A DNA stretch of 64,000 nucleotides, taken from NCBI GenBank assembly GCA_014727915.1, contig WJMO01000005.1, positions 124,001 to 188,000 of the forward strand, read 5' to 3'. Each line of letters begins with the position of its first letter. Position 1 is the first letter of the stretch. Below are positions 24,705 to 33,998 of the stretch, piece after piece. The notes beneath the pieces are model-generated. The model was not told the origin of the DNA. It ran no database searches and saw only the letters and a program-made list of their open reading frames with translations. This stretch comes from Candidatus Altarchaeales archaeon. Lineage in GTDB: Archaea > Altiarchaeota > Altiarchaeia > IMC4 > SCGC-AAA252-I15. Both the position numbers and the translations under genes were made by a program.

Positions 24705-26093
24705 GTGGCCGATGAAGACCTGGATGTTATGATAGGGATGGAGATCCATGTTCCGTTGAAAACCCAGCGGAAGCTCTTCTGCGACTGCCCCATCAACTAC
24801 TGGGATGTGGAGGAGCCTAACCTGAACACCTGTCCGGTGTGCACGGGAATGCCGGGTTCGAAGCCCTACCCCCTGAACGAGGGTGCTGTCGAGGCCGCTG
24901 TCATGATCGCGGAGCTACTAGAATGCGAGATAGCCAGGGATAACGTCTTCGTGAAACGCAAACACTATGACTACCCAGACCTGCCCTCCGGCTATCAGAG
25001 GACTAGCGAGCCGATAGGGGTCGAGGGAAGGGTGGGGGATGTCGGGATATGGGAGGTGCACTTGGAGGAGGACCCGGGCAGGTACGATCTTAAGACTGGC
25101 AACGTGGATTACAACCGTAGTGGAGTGCCGTTGATAGAGATAGTTTCCGCGCCGGACATGAAGGGACCGGCCGAGGTGCGGGATTTCATGAGGGAGCTGG
25201 TCAACATACTCAGATACTCTGAGAGGGTAGTGGACGTGGGCGGGGTGATGAGGGCTGACGTCAACATCAGCATAAAAGGCGGGGCCAAGGTCGAGATAAA
25301 GAACATCAACTCTGTTGCAGGGGCGTTCAAGGCTCTCCAGTATGAGATAATAAGGCAGAAGAACATGATGGCCCGGGGGGCGGTCGTACGCCAGGAGACC
25401 CGAGGCTTCGACGAGAAGACCCAGGTTACCAGGCCCCAACGGGTCAAGGAGACGGCCGCAGACTACCGTTACATCCCCGACCCGGACATACCACCGCAAC
25501 ATTTCACGGAAGAATACACCGCTTCCATCGAACTCCCGGAGACCCCCCAGCTGAGGCGCAAACGCCTAATAGAAGAATATGGGGTCAGGGAGGACTACGC
25601 TCAGACGATGGTCCGCGACAAGGACATAGCAGACCTGTTCGAGGAGGTGAAAGGCGGTGTGGGTGTGGAGCTCGCATCCATGTGGATATGCCGGGAGGTG
25701 CTAAGGCAGCTGAACTACCGGAGCATCGACCTCAGGGAGTCGAAGCTATCGGCAGCGATAATGGTAGAGCTGCTGAAGCTGCTGGAGTCCGATGAGATAA
25801 CCGAGAACGTGGGCAAGAAGCTGCTGGAGCGGGTTATCGACTCCGGAGAGAGTCCCTCCAAGATCGTGGAAGAAGAGCGTTTGGGCAGGGTTTCGGGCGA
25901 GGGGGAGCTGTCCTCCGTGGTTGACGAGGTCATAGGCGAGAATGTTAAGGCAGTTGCCGACTACAAGTCAGGGGAGAAAACTGCGCTGAACTTCCTGATG
26001 GGCGCGGTCATGAAGAAGATGAGGGGCCGGGCCGACTCCAAGGTGGTATTGGAGCTGCTCGGCCGCCGCCTCGACGATGACAGCGGCCGATGA
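24705..26093 (+). CDS. gatB: Asp-tRNA(Asn)/Glu-tRNA(Gln) amidotransferase subunit B
   Basis: GatB holds the kinase/tRNA part of the enzyme that amidates misacylated tRNA. I choose GTG at 24705 (462 residues); the frame is open from 24615, but the extra N-terminus is hydrophobic and unlike the family. MIGMEIHVPLKTQRKLFC is the family start. A zinc-type cluster is visible (Cys26, Cys28, Cys43, Cys46). The catalytic core (YNRSGVPLIEIVSAPD, then VRQETRGFDEKT) and the C-terminal helical YqeY-like tRNA domain (about 310-460) are complete. No gatA or gatC is adjacent. GTG use is inferred; an in-frame ATG lies eight codons later. Confidence 0.92.
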   Translation: MADEDLDVMIGMEIHVPLKTQRKLFCDCPINYWDVEEPNLNTCPVCTGMPGSKPYPLNEGAVEAAVMIAELLECEIARDNVFVKRKHYDYPDLPSGYQRTSEPIGVEGRVGDVGIWEVHLEEDPGRYDLKTGNVDYNRSGVPLIEIVSAPDMKGPAEVRDFMRELVNILRYSERVVDVGGVMRADVNISIKGGAKVEIKNINSVAGAFKALQYEIIRQKNMMARGAVVRQETRGFDEKTQVTRPQRVKETAADYRYIPDPDIPPQHFTEEYTASIELPETPQLRRKRLIEEYGVREDYAQTMVRDKDIADLFEEVKGGVGVELASMWICREVLRQLNYRSIDLRESKLSAAIMVELLKLLESDEITENVGKKLLERVIDSGESPSKIVEEERLGRVSGEGELSSVVDEVIGENVKAVADYKSGEKTALNFLMGAVMKKMRGRADSKVVLELLGRRLDDDSGR

Positions 26094-26132
26094 GGCCTGC
26101 AGCTCAGGCTAAAATAGTTTCAGGTACATGAC

Positions 26133-27224
26133 ATGAAAGACGAGGACGACCCGTTCCTGGCGGTGGTTGACTTCCTGAGCGGAAAGGACAAACGCGCAGT
26201 CGACTTCGGGTTGAAGCTGGAATCCCTATATGTCTCGGTCATGTCAAACCTCTACATGATCGCATACCTGCTGCTCTCATCGCTGGCCCTCCTAATGCTG
26301 TCCTCCTCCTTCATGATAGCCTCGGAAAACGATTCTCTGCGGAGCATGGGAGCCCTATTGCACGTTTTCGCAGGCCTGTCATTCCTCTGCCACCAGCTCC
26401 CATATAGGAGCTTCATATTCGACGGTGTGCCCATGGCAGTCTGCGCACGGGACACTGGCATATACCTGGGGGCGATACTGGGCTTCGCAACGGTCCTCAG
26501 AGATGAGAACCCCCCGCTATTCAGGAAGATGATATTCCCCCTTGCGTGCGCGTTGCCCATAGGATTGGACGGGGTGACACAGACCGTGCTGCTGCTGAGG
26601 GAGAGCAACAACGTCCTACGGCTTATAACAGGGCTGATATTCTCATTCGGCCTGCTGGCATACCTCGGTAACAGGCTGCTTCTCTCATGGTATCCTGACT
26701 TCAAATCCCGCGTACTGGACTTTAGGGCGATAGTTCCGGACTTGGCGGTCGTTGCATTCGTCATATGGTTGATGTTCTCAACTGCAGCGGATAACCTGGA
26801 CTTCGACTACCTCAGCAGGTCCGAAGCCATCCAACTCGCCAAGTATGAGGTTGGAATTGCCGAACCCGAGGCGGCCAAGGCATACTACATACCCTCGAAG
26901 TCGCCCATCAGCATCGTGGCAGACCCTCACGAGGGAGCCTCAAACGACCTAATAGTGTCCGATGTTCGCTCAAGCGAATGGGCGAAGGACTTGGTAGACA
27001 TATTCACTGGCGATAAATCCGTGAACTACACCTACGGTGACAGGCCCACCACCGAATTCATATCCGAGATCGCCGAGAGAGAGCACAAGTTCGGAGTATG
27101 GGCGGTCGCACTGCTGGAAGAGGAGCCAAGACGGGAAAGGGCGCCCTACATATCAGAGGGGCGTGGGAAATACGCGTACATAGACGCCCTGAACCATGAG
27201 ATAATCGAAGTAAAAACCCATTGA
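26133..27224 (+). CDS. DUF2085-type membrane protein
   Basis: The 363-residue protein has about five hydrophobic helices (about 36-58, 70-85, 105-120, 134-152, 158-180, 198-215). It carries the DUF2085 signature FLCHQLPYRSF followed by VCARDTGIYLG (about 88-118), in which Cys and His residues are conserved. The usual CARCTG is CARDTG here, so one Cys is missing. A soluble C-terminal region (about 220-363) is extra and contains a helical part and a terminal beta-like segment. The biochemical role of DUF2085 proteins is unknown to me. It is followed after 34 bases by a lipoprotein gene with its own TATA-like element. Confidence 0.75.
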   Translation: MKDEDDPFLAVVDFLSGKDKRAVDFGLKLESLYVSVMSNLYMIAYLLLSSLALLMLSSSFMIASENDSLRSMGALLHVFAGLSFLCHQLPYRSFIFDGVPMAVCARDTGIYLGAILGFATVLRDENPPLFRKMIFPLACALPIGLDGVTQTVLLLRESNNVLRLITGLIFSFGLLAYLGNRLLLSWYPDFKSRVLDFRAIVPDLAVVAFVIWLMFSTAADNLDFDYLSRSEAIQLAKYEVGIAEPEAAKAYYIPSKSPISIVADPHEGASNDLIVSDVRSSEWAKDLVDIFTGDKSVNYTYGDRPTTEFISEIAEREHKFGVWAVALLEEEPRRERAPYISEGRGKYAYIDALNHEIIEVKTH

Positions 27225-27258
27225 AAGGATTTAAAAGGGGTTTCCATTATAATACAAC

Positions 27259-28098
27259 ATGCAATCCAAGACACTCGTAGTCTCCATGGTCTTGTCGGTA
27301 CTGCTACTGTCAGGCTGCACCAAGGAGCCCGCATGCGATGACGGCGTCATGAACGGGCTGGAATCCGGCGTTGACTGCGGCGGGCCCTGCGCGCCCTGCA
27401 CAACTGGCGGAGGGCAGACGGCAACCGGCATTGGATGCGACATGCTCAAAGGCGATGAGAAGGACATGTGCCTCCGGGGAAAAGCCGTTGAATCAACTGA
27501 CGCCAGCGCATGCTCCGAGATAGTCGGCGCATACTGGCGGGACCTGTGCTACCGGAACATAGCATCAGAACTCAATGACACTTCCATATGCTCTGACATA
27601 GGGGAGCCCAGCATGGGCGTCGAATGCCTGAAGGAGATAGCCATAAAGCTCGAGGATGCGGGAGTCTGCGATGAGATAGGCGACGTGAACCAGAGGGACA
27701 CGTGCCTCTACAGGATCGGATTCGACCTTCGCTCCAACGAGACGTGCAGCAAGATAACCGTTGACACGTCGAAATACAGGTGTCTCGCCCTAATCAACAA
27801 GGATGAATCATACTGTGACAGCATAGCCGCGGACAAGGGCCGTGACTGGTGCTACAACCGCGTGGCTACCGTGAAGCCGGAACCCCACATCTGCGATGCC
27901 ATCACCGTTGAAGGCACCGCCGACGAATGCTACCTCCTGGTCGCGGAGAAGAAGATAAACGAGACCATATGCGGCAAACTCGACAACAGGTCACGGCTGG
28001 GAGAGTGCAGGTCGAACGTGGAAGAAGCCAGGCGGAAGATGACCGAGTTCGCAGGCAAGCTCGGCGGCGAAGTCGGGGGGATGGTGGAACCAGCATAG
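27259..28098 (+). CDS. Secreted lipoprotein with 26-residue two-cysteine repeats
   Basis: The 279-residue protein begins with a signal and lipobox (LLLSGC, Cys20), then a short Cys-rich linker (SGVDCGGPCAPC) of a type seen in archaeal surface proteins. Residues about 62-265 consist of tandem repeats with strict spacing C-x11-C-x13-C, about seven units. Each has the pattern CxxIxxxxxRDxCYxxIAxxLxDxSIC; only one spacer is shortened (x10). The repeats are probably helical hairpins locked by disulfides. The same repeat forms the C-terminus of the protein at 35002-36900. I know no name for the repeat. GATTTAAAAGG (about 27228-27238) is a likely TATA box. Confidence 0.75.
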   Translation: MQSKTLVVSMVLSVLLLSGCTKEPACDDGVMNGLESGVDCGGPCAPCTTGGGQTATGIGCDMLKGDEKDMCLRGKAVESTDASACSEIVGAYWRDLCYRNIASELNDTSICSDIGEPSMGVECLKEIAIKLEDAGVCDEIGDVNQRDTCLYRIGFDLRSNETCSKITVDTSKYRCLALINKDESYCDSIAADKGRDWCYNRVATVKPEPHICDAITVEGTADECYLLVAEKKINETICGKLDNRSRLGECRSNVEEARRKMTEFAGKLGGEVGGMVEPA

Positions 28099-28111
28099 GT
28101 ATAAGATGTTT

Positions 28112-29113
28112 TTAGGCGCTGTTCTCTTCCTGCGCTGGTAGATACACACCCGACTCTCTCACGTGCTCTCTCACAGGCTCGAGCACCTCATCAAGAGCTG
28201 ATGCGACCATGGACTTCAAGTCCGCAGGATGCAGCTTATTTCCCCTGTAATCCGCTTCGACCTCGCTGTAGCTGCCGTACTCCACGTCCCCGCCGTATTT
28301 CTCAGGCCTCCTAACCTTCAGCGAACCCTTGCGGGGGAACAGGAGGAGCCTGCATATGTCGAGCACGGGGTTGCCTTCCGTCTCCGGCGGGCAGTACGCG
28401 GATTGTATCTTCTTCTTGATGCTCTTCCCCTCCTCGTCCACGGCGATTATCGTCTCCGGCTTGCTGGACGACATCTTAGAATCCGGGCCCTGAAGGGAGC
28501 ACAGTAGCGGAGTGTGGAGGCACACAGGCTTTTTACAATCTATCATTGGGAGGGTCTCCCTCGCCAGCATGTGTATCTTCCTCTGTTCTATCCCTCCATA
28601 GGCTACGTCAACTTTCAAGGCCTTTATGTCTACCGCCTGCATCAGTGGGTATATGACCTGGCTGACCCTAGCGTTATCTATGTCCCTCGCGACCTCCTGC
28701 ATGCTCCTCAACGCCCTGTTCATGGTGGCCTTCAAAGCAAGCTCCAGGACATCCGTCATATAGTCCTTCTCGAACTGGAACTCCGAGCCCCGGACGTACT
28801 CTGCCTTCTTGAGACCCAAGCCCTTGAAGCACTCGGTCCAGTAGAGGAGCATATCGTTTATCCAGTCCTCGCCGCCCTTCCGGTTCAACAGCGTGTGAAC
28901 GTCAGCGAACAACACCCTCACCTTGAAACCAGCCTCCTGCAGGTCCAACAGCTTCGTCGCAGTCACCATATGGCCTATGTGCACGGGACCTGACGTCTCA
29001 TAGCCGCAGTACACGGAGGGATTCGACTTCTTGAGAACATCGTCCAGCTCCTCTTCTGTAACGACCTCTACCGTGTTCCTTAGAACCAGCTCCTTGTCAA
29101 CTCCGGCGGTCAT
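28112..29113 (-). CDS. tyrS: Tyrosyl-tRNA synthetase (archaeal type)
   Basis: TyrRS charges tRNA-Tyr. The 333-residue protein is the compact archaeal/eukaryotic class Ic form without the bacterial S4-like domain. It shows HIGH at 45-48, KMSSS at 213-217, and the Tyr-binding elements YCGYETSG (35-42) and YPLMQAVDIKAL (155-166). The stop is within the window. It starts four bases inside the UPF0147 gene's stop (GTCATCC region), so the two are translated together. TrpRS shares the fold, but the YxGxETSGxxHxGH form and helix 5 pattern fit TyrRS. Confidence 0.93.
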   Translation of the reverse strand: MTAGVDKELVLRNTVEVVTEEELDDVLKKSNPSVYCGYETSGPVHIGHMVTATKLLDLQEAGFKVRVLFADVHTLLNRKGGEDWINDMLLYWTECFKGLGLKKAEYVRGSEFQFEKDYMTDVLELALKATMNRALRSMQEVARDIDNARVSQVIYPLMQAVDIKALKVDVAYGGIEQRKIHMLARETLPMIDCKKPVCLHTPLLCSLQGPDSKMSSSKPETIIAVDEEGKSIKKKIQSAYCPPETEGNPVLDICRLLLFPRKGSLKVRRPEKYGGDVEYGSYSEVEADYRGNKLHPADLKSMVASALDEVLEPVREHVRESGVYLPAQEENSA

Positions 29114-29355
29114 CCTTTAAGGGCCTCAAGTTCGCTTATGATATCCCATATGATGGTCTTAGCGTGCATTGAGATGTTAACGTCGTTGGTAATCTCGTCC
29201 AACGTGTAAATGGAAGAGGTTATCACCACGTCCAGGTTCTGATCCCCCTTCCCCAGGTCGGTTTTTATCTGCGTCAAAGCCGTCTTCACCCTCCGGGGCA
29301 TGGAATGGTCCGACAATACCTCGTCAATCTTTGTCAAAACGTCGTTAACGTCCAT
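29110..29355 (-). CDS. UPF0147 family protein
   Basis: This 81-residue helical archaeal protein matches the UPF0147 pattern. It reads SMPRRVKTALTQIKTDL (18-34), then SIYTLDEITNDVNISMHAKTIIWDIISELEAL, equivalent to the family's LDEISxDPNMPxHxRTxIWxxxSxLE. The function is unknown; it is often encoded near translation genes, as here directly before tyrS with a four-base overlap. There is no signal or membrane segment. Confidence 0.88.
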   Translation of the reverse strand: MDVNDVLTKIDEVLSDHSMPRRVKTALTQIKTDLGKGDQNLDVVITSSIYTLDEITNDVNISMHAKTIIWDIISELEALKG

Positions 29356-29403
29356 CTAAACTACCTTTTACTCAGGGAATTACTGATACTTATAGGCGTT
29401 CTC

Positions 29404-29733
29404 TTAAAAAAACGTTCTCTTATACGGTACCTTAACCTCTAAAACGCCGTTTTTGCATGTGATCTCAGCATCATCCTGGCTGATCTTCCCCGTCTCATAG
29501 GTCCTTGAATACGTTATTATGCCGTTTTCAACGATCGAGATCCGTATCCCATGGTCTGAGACCCTCACCCTGAGGTCCTCCGGCCTCACACCAGGGGCCT
29601 CCGCAGCCAACACAACCCCCTCATCGTGTTCGCTCACCTCCACATATGGTTCGGGCGACTGCATCATCTGGCCTCCGACCATGTTGAACAGCTGCCTGCT
29701 CAGCCTCCACAGGAAGTCCTCGATCTCGTCCAC
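29404..29733 (-). CDS. Hsp20/alpha-crystallin family small heat-shock protein
   Basis: The 109-residue protein has an alpha-crystallin domain (about 28-105) with EPYVEVSEHDEGVVLAAEAPGVRPEDLRV and the closing strand motif NGVLEVKVPYK (95-105). Small heat-shock proteins hold unfolded proteins in the cytoplasm. The N-terminal arm is short (about 27 residues) and contains Met/Gln-rich residues. The I-x-I/V tail that bridges oligomers in many family members is absent or reduced to the Phe-Phe end. It is divergent from bud32, with 35 bases between the two starts. Confidence 0.85.
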   Translation of the reverse strand: MDEIEDFLWRLSRQLFNMVGGQMMQSPEPYVEVSEHDEGVVLAAEAPGVRPEDLRVRVSDHGIRISIVENGIITYSRTYETGKISQDDAEITCKNGVLEVKVPYKRTFF

Positions 29734-29768
29734 GGCTAATTAATAAACCCGCCGCCTTATTAAATAGG

Positions 29769-30356
29769 ATGGAATTGTATAGGAAAGGCGCGGAGGCGAA
29801 CCTCTACCTTGGCGATGGACGGCTCGTCAAGGAGCGGGTGGAGAAAAAATACCGGCTTCCCATGTTGGACCGGAGGCTCAGGCGCCAGCGTACCCGACGG
29901 GAGGCCAAGAACATGGAACGAGCATTGAAGGCGGGAGTACGCACGCCCAAGGTCCTTAGGGTGGACGAGAAAAAATATGCTCTGGAGATGGAGTTCTTAG
30001 GCGGAGAACTGGTGAAGGATGTGTTCGAACGCGGGGAGAAAATAGATGAAATCTCATTCGAAGTCGGTAGCATGCTAAGACGACTCCACGACTCGAAATT
30101 CGTCCACAACGACCTCACAACATCCAACCTCATATTGGGCGAGGACGGTGTTTACATGATAGACTTCGGCCTCGCATACCATACCACACGGTTGGAGGAC
30201 AAGGCCATGGACCTTGTGGTCTTCAAGAAGTCCATAATGGCAACCCACACCAGCCTCATGGACGAGATATGGGAAAACCTGCTGAAAGGCTACAAGCCAG
30301 ACAATGAAACCCTGAAGAGAGTCGAGACAATCGAGAACCGGGTACGGTACAAGTGA
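29769..30356 (+). CDS. bud32: KEOPS complex kinase/ATPase Bud32
   Basis: Bud32 is the small atypical kinase of KEOPS, which makes threonylcarbamoyl-adenosine 37 on ANN-reading tRNAs. The 195 residues contain GAEANLY (7-13), Lys21 in VKERVEKKYR, the basic LRRQRTRREAKN (37-48), catalytic HNDLTTSN (113-120; the usual form is HGDLTTSN) and metal-binding DFGL (132-135). The length is typical for stand-alone Bud32, so it is not fused to Kae1 as in some archaea. The TATA-like TTATTAAATAG lies directly before the ATG. Kae1 is not in the window. Confidence 0.93.
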   Translation: MELYRKGAEANLYLGDGRLVKERVEKKYRLPMLDRRLRRQRTRREAKNMERALKAGVRTPKVLRVDEKKYALEMEFLGGELVKDVFERGEKIDEISFEVGSMLRRLHDSKFVHNDLTTSNLILGEDGVYMIDFGLAYHTTRLEDKAMDLVVFKKSIMATHTSLMDEIWENLLKGYKPDNETLKRVETIENRVRYK

Positions 30357-30367
30357 TGCTACACCCG

Positions 30368-30979
30368 TTATTTTCCGGCGACCAGTATTCGCAGCACTTC
30401 CCTTCTGCTAATATGCTCGTCATCTGTGGCCCTGCCGATTCTGGGATCTCCGAATCTTGGGTCGCTCAAGGCGATGGATAATGCCATGCCCGTCCTAAGG
30501 TCTGATCTCACGCTGCCGGTCCCCTCCACGGTGACATCTATGTGTTTGCCCTTCGTGAAGTGCCTCTCATCCGATGCGGGTATCTCGGGTGCTCTGCTCT
30601 CTATGACCTCGGGTTCGTGGCGTTCATCATCTGCTATAAGGCTTCTCGCCTGCTCGACCATCTCAAGCAGGCTGGGTCTTGGCTCGATTCTCATATTCCC
30701 GTCTCTGCATCCTATGCTGATCTTGAAGTTCCCGCCGAGGGCTTTGTGAAGCTCCCTCAATGCCGTCAGGCGAGGGGTGTCCATGTTATAGCCCATAACT
30801 GTGCTGTGGACTATCCTATTTCCCTCAGCTCTGGCCTTAACGTCAGTGTTGTGTTCGAAAACGTCCCGGTATCTTTCGGCTGCCCTGTGCATCCACTGCC
30901 TATCCGATTCGGTGATATATACGGCTGGAACATGTTCGTCTGCCTGCCTGCCAACCTCCATGCTCTTCTCAGTTGCCAT
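30368..30979 (-). CDS. Hypothetical protein, 204 residues
   Basis: I do not recognise this protein. It is charged and soluble. Residues about 18-45 form a predicted helix (DRQWMHRAAERYRDVFEHN). About 85-125 have a small helix followed by a strand pair (NFKISIGCRDGNMRIEPRP). A C-terminal stretch contains SDPRFGDPRIGRATDDEHISRREVLRIL. No signal or membrane segment is present. A TATA-like GTATAAAAAAC (minus strand, about 31017-31027) lies upstream. It converges on bud32 with 11 bases between the stops. Confidence 0.5.
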   Translation of the reverse strand: MATEKSMEVGRQADEHVPAVYITESDRQWMHRAAERYRDVFEHNTDVKARAEGNRIVHSTVMGYNMDTPRLTALRELHKALGGNFKISIGCRDGNMRIEPRPSLLEMVEQARSLIADDERHEPEVIESRAPEIPASDERHFTKGKHIDVTVEGTGSVRSDLRTGMALSIALSDPRFGDPRIGRATDDEHISRREVLRILVAGK

Positions 30980-31169
30980 ATCATAAATATTAGCAGGACT
31001 CCGCTAAAAACGCGTGTTTTTTATACTTTAAACACCCTATATGCTATGGAAAAATGGCGTTCAAAGGTTTTTCAACCTTGGCTACTATATTAATCTGCAT
31101 TATTGGAGCATAGGCTCCATACTCTACTCTTCTAATCAATTGGGTTCGCGTTTGAAGCATCCTTTTCAA

Positions 31170-31226
31170 AACTGTTTCAAACATTTTTTAAATAATTCAA
31201 AAAAAAATTAAACATAATATCAAAAA
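31170..31226 (+). promoter_or_regulatory. leuA promoter within the longest intergenic region
   Basis: TTTTTTAAATAATT (31184-31197) is a strong TATA-like element about 35 bases before the leuA ATG, followed by an A-rich leader without a Shine-Dalgarno site. GTTTCAAAC (31174-31182) lies immediately upstream, and GTTTGAA with TTTTCAAAA is found at about 31150-31171. These resemble the GTTTC motifs near ilvB and ilvC. The rest of 30980-31226 holds the opposing promoter of the minus-strand gene and nothing else I can see. Confidence 0.45.
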
Positions 31227-32711
31227 ATGGCGCGTATATGGTTTTTGGACACGACGTTGAGGGACGGGGAGCAGACTCCCGGGGTGACCCTGACGAAGGA
31301 GGACAAGATAAGGATAGCGAAGGCCCTGGACAACCTGGGTGTGGACATAATAGAGGCCGGAAGCGCATGCACCAGCGAAGGCGAGCGAGAAGCCATCAAA
31401 GCAGTGGCAAATGAGGGTTTGAAGGCGGAGGTGGCCAGCTACGCCCGCCTCACGAAAGGCGACGTGGACCTGGCGCTCGCATGTGACGTGGACACGGTAT
31501 TCCTGGTGGCGCCCACATCCGACCTCCACATCAAATGGAAGCTCAACAGCACAAGGGAGAAGGTGCTGGCCGGGGTCTCGGAGCTGACACAATACTGCAA
31601 GGACCACGGAGCCAATGTCGACCTCTGCTGCGAGGACGGCAGCAGGACCGACGTGGACTTCCTGAAGCAGGTGATGTCCACGGCCGTTGACGCGGGAGCT
31701 GACAGGTTCACCGTCGCCGACACCGTTGGCGTGCTGACGCCGGATGAGACAGCCAACATGTTCAAGCAGCTTACCAGGAATGCGAAGGTTCCGGTGGGCA
31801 TCCACTGCCACGACGACTTCGGCATGGCCACCGCCAACACCGTATCAGCGGTGAAGGCAGGGGTCCGAGTGGTGAATGTTACCGTCAACGGATTGGGCGA
31901 GAGGGCAGGCAACACGCCCCTGGAGGAGGTTGCTGTGGCGTTGAGGCTGCACACGGGACACAAGTTCAACCTCCGCATCGAGGGATTGACGAAGATAAGC
32001 AACCTGGTGGAGAAGATATCCGGGATACCCGTGCCGCCGAACAAGGCGATAGTCGGCGACAACGCGTTCACCCACGAGGCAGGCATCCACGTGGACGGCA
32101 TACTGAAGAAGCCCTCCACCTACGAGCCGATAAAGCCGGAGATAGTGGGCGCGAGGAGGAAGTTCGTATTGGGCAAGCACGTGGGCTTAAAGAGCGTCAA
32201 GAAGATGCTGGACGAGTCAGGATTCGAGATGACAGACGATCAGGTGAAGGAGGTGTTCAACCAGGTCAAGTACATAGGCGACAAGGGCAAGAGCGTTACC
32301 TCCGTGGACTTGGACACGATAGCTCATAGCGTGCTCGGATTGAAGGAGGAGAAGCCCATAAAATTGGTCGAACTGGTCGCCCAGGCAGGCAACAGGATAA
32401 CCCCGACTGCGACGGTGAAGCTGCAGATGAACGGGGACACTGTAACGACAATGGGAAGCGGCACCGGCCCCGTTGACGCTGCCATAAACGCCATAAAGGC
32501 AGCCACCAAGGACGTGCCCTTCGAGCTGAAGGAATACCACGTCGACTCCGTATCCGGGGGAACTGATGCTGTGGTTAGGATACTGGTGAAGCTGAAGAGC
32601 AAGGGCAGATTATACACCGCGGAAGGCGCGGGGGCTGACATAGTATTGGCTTCCGTCGACGCGATGATCCAGGGTTTGAATGCGATAATAGCCAGGGATA
32701 AATTAGCTTAA
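31227..32711 (+). CDS. leuA: 2-isopropylmalate synthase (or citramalate synthase)
   Basis: The enzyme adds acetyl-CoA to 2-oxoisovalerate, the first step of leucine synthesis; close homologues (CimA) use pyruvate to start isoleucine synthesis. The 494 residues have the DRE-TIM barrel start LDTTLRDGEQTPGV (7-20), metal ligands HCHDDFGMA (near 193-201), NGLGERAGN (near 222-230), and the C-terminal LeuA allosteric domain (about 375-490). Neighbouring leuC and leuD favour LeuA, but sequence reading alone does not separate LeuA from CimA; the two are easily confused in archaea. It has its own promoter, and leuC follows after 16 bases. Confidence 0.85.
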   Translation: MARIWFLDTTLRDGEQTPGVTLTKEDKIRIAKALDNLGVDIIEAGSACTSEGEREAIKAVANEGLKAEVASYARLTKGDVDLALACDVDTVFLVAPTSDLHIKWKLNSTREKVLAGVSELTQYCKDHGANVDLCCEDGSRTDVDFLKQVMSTAVDAGADRFTVADTVGVLTPDETANMFKQLTRNAKVPVGIHCHDDFGMATANTVSAVKAGVRVVNVTVNGLGERAGNTPLEEVAVALRLHTGHKFNLRIEGLTKISNLVEKISGIPVPPNKAIVGDNAFTHEAGIHVDGILKKPSTYEPIKPEIVGARRKFVLGKHVGLKSVKKMLDESGFEMTDDQVKEVFNQVKYIGDKGKSVTSVDLDTIAHSVLGLKEEKPIKLVELVAQAGNRITPTATVKLQMNGDTVTTMGSGTGPVDAAINAIKAATKDVPFELKEYHVDSVSGGTDAVVRILVKLKSKGRLYTAEGAGADIVLASVDAMIQGLNAIIARDKLA

Positions 32712-32727
32712 ATTAACCTATACATAT

Positions 32728-33987
32728 GTGTCTAAGATGTCCACAATATCGGAGAAGATACTCGCTGCGAAGGCAGGTTTGAAGGAACTGAGCCCGGGGG
32801 AGATCGTGGAGGCTGAAGTTGACTATGTGATGGTAAACGATGTGACTGCCATGCCCGCGTTCCCCGTCTTCGACGAGCTCGGCCTCCCGCCCCTGAAGGA
32901 AAAGGGAGTTTTCATACCCGACCATTACGTGCCCAACAAGGATGTGCCGAGCGCGGAGCAGGCCAAGGCCATGCGCGAGTTCGTGGCGAAGCACAAGCTC
33001 CCACACTATTTTGAGGTCGGGAAGGGCGGCGTATGCCATCAGGTGATGATAGAGCGGGGGTTCGTCGCTCCGGGCAGGCTCATAGTGGGCGCGGACAGCC
33101 ACACCTGCAGCTACGGCGCCCTTGGCGCGTTTGCCACCGGGATCGGGAGCACGGAGGCTGCATGCGCGATGGTCTCTGGGAAGCTGTGGTTCAAGGTTCC
33201 CGAGTCCCAGAAGTTCACGGTTGAAGGCGAGCTCGGAGAGCATGTGATGGGCAAGGACATAATCCTGCACGTGATAGGTGATGTTGGCGTTGACGGGTCA
33301 CTGTATAAGACGATGGAATGGTATGGGAGCGCCATCGAGTCCCTGCCATTGGCTGACAGGATAAGCATATCCAACATGGCCATCGAGGCAGGTGGCAAGG
33401 CGGGTATCATACCTGCTGACAAGAAGGTGGATGAATACCTGAAGGGCCGTGTGAGGGGGAAGTACAAGGCGGTCTACTCTGACGAGGGCGCGGTGTACAG
33501 CGAGGAGTTCACATACGATGCCTCTGAGATACCCTGCACGGTCTCGGAGCCGTTCCTCCCGGAGAACGCGAAGGCGGCGGCGGACGTTAACGTGGAGATA
33601 GACCAGGCCTACATCGGATCGTGCACCAACGGGAGGATAGAGGACTTCCGCGTCGCGGCAGGGATACTCAAGGGCAGGAATGTGAAGGGGGGAGTGCGCC
33701 TACTGATAGTCCCGGCATCCCACGAGATTATGGACCAGATGATAGAAGAGGGATTGTATGATGTGTTCCGGAAGGCTGGGGCGTACATCTCAGGACCCAC
33801 ATGCGGCGCATGCCTGGGCGGGTACATGGGCGTACTAGCCAACGAGGAAGTCTGCGTTAGCACCACCAACCGAAACTTCATCGGTCGTATGGGCCACAAG
33901 GGCAGCAAAGTCTACCTGGCGAACCCTGCTGTCGTGGCCGCGTCGGCCATCACCGGAAAGATAACCGACCCAAACAATCTAAAATGA
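32728..33987 (+). CDS. leuC: 3-isopropylmalate dehydratase, large subunit
   Basis: LeuC carries the 4Fe-4S cluster that isomerises 2- to 3-isopropylmalate with LeuD. The 419-residue, archaeal-length protein shows the cluster cysteines Cys299 (SCTNGR), Cys359 and Cys362 (TCGAC), plus GADSHTCSYGALG (near 118-130) and the closing NPAVVAASAITG. The start is GTG 32728; an ATG three codons later (32737) is equally possible. It forms an operon with leuA upstream. Homoaconitase large subunits look similar, so the substrate is inferred from neighbours and from LeuD. Confidence 0.92.
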   Translation: MSKMSTISEKILAAKAGLKELSPGEIVEAEVDYVMVNDVTAMPAFPVFDELGLPPLKEKGVFIPDHYVPNKDVPSAEQAKAMREFVAKHKLPHYFEVGKGGVCHQVMIERGFVAPGRLIVGADSHTCSYGALGAFATGIGSTEAACAMVSGKLWFKVPESQKFTVEGELGEHVMGKDIILHVIGDVGVDGSLYKTMEWYGSAIESLPLADRISISNMAIEAGGKAGIIPADKKVDEYLKGRVRGKYKAVYSDEGAVYSEEFTYDASEIPCTVSEPFLPENAKAAADVNVEIDQAYIGSCTNGRIEDFRVAAGILKGRNVKGGVRLLIVPASHEIMDQMIEEGLYDVFRKAGAYISGPTCGACLGGYMGVLANEEVCVSTTNRNFIGRMGHKGSKVYLANPAVVAASAITGKITDPNNLK

Positions 33988-33998
33988 GGTGGTAAAAG

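Noticed and set aside
24626..24796. N-terminal extension of the Trm-G10 protein
   Set aside because: It would cover the divergent promoter and the gatB start; the ATG at 24625 has a TATA box at proper distance and fits the family.
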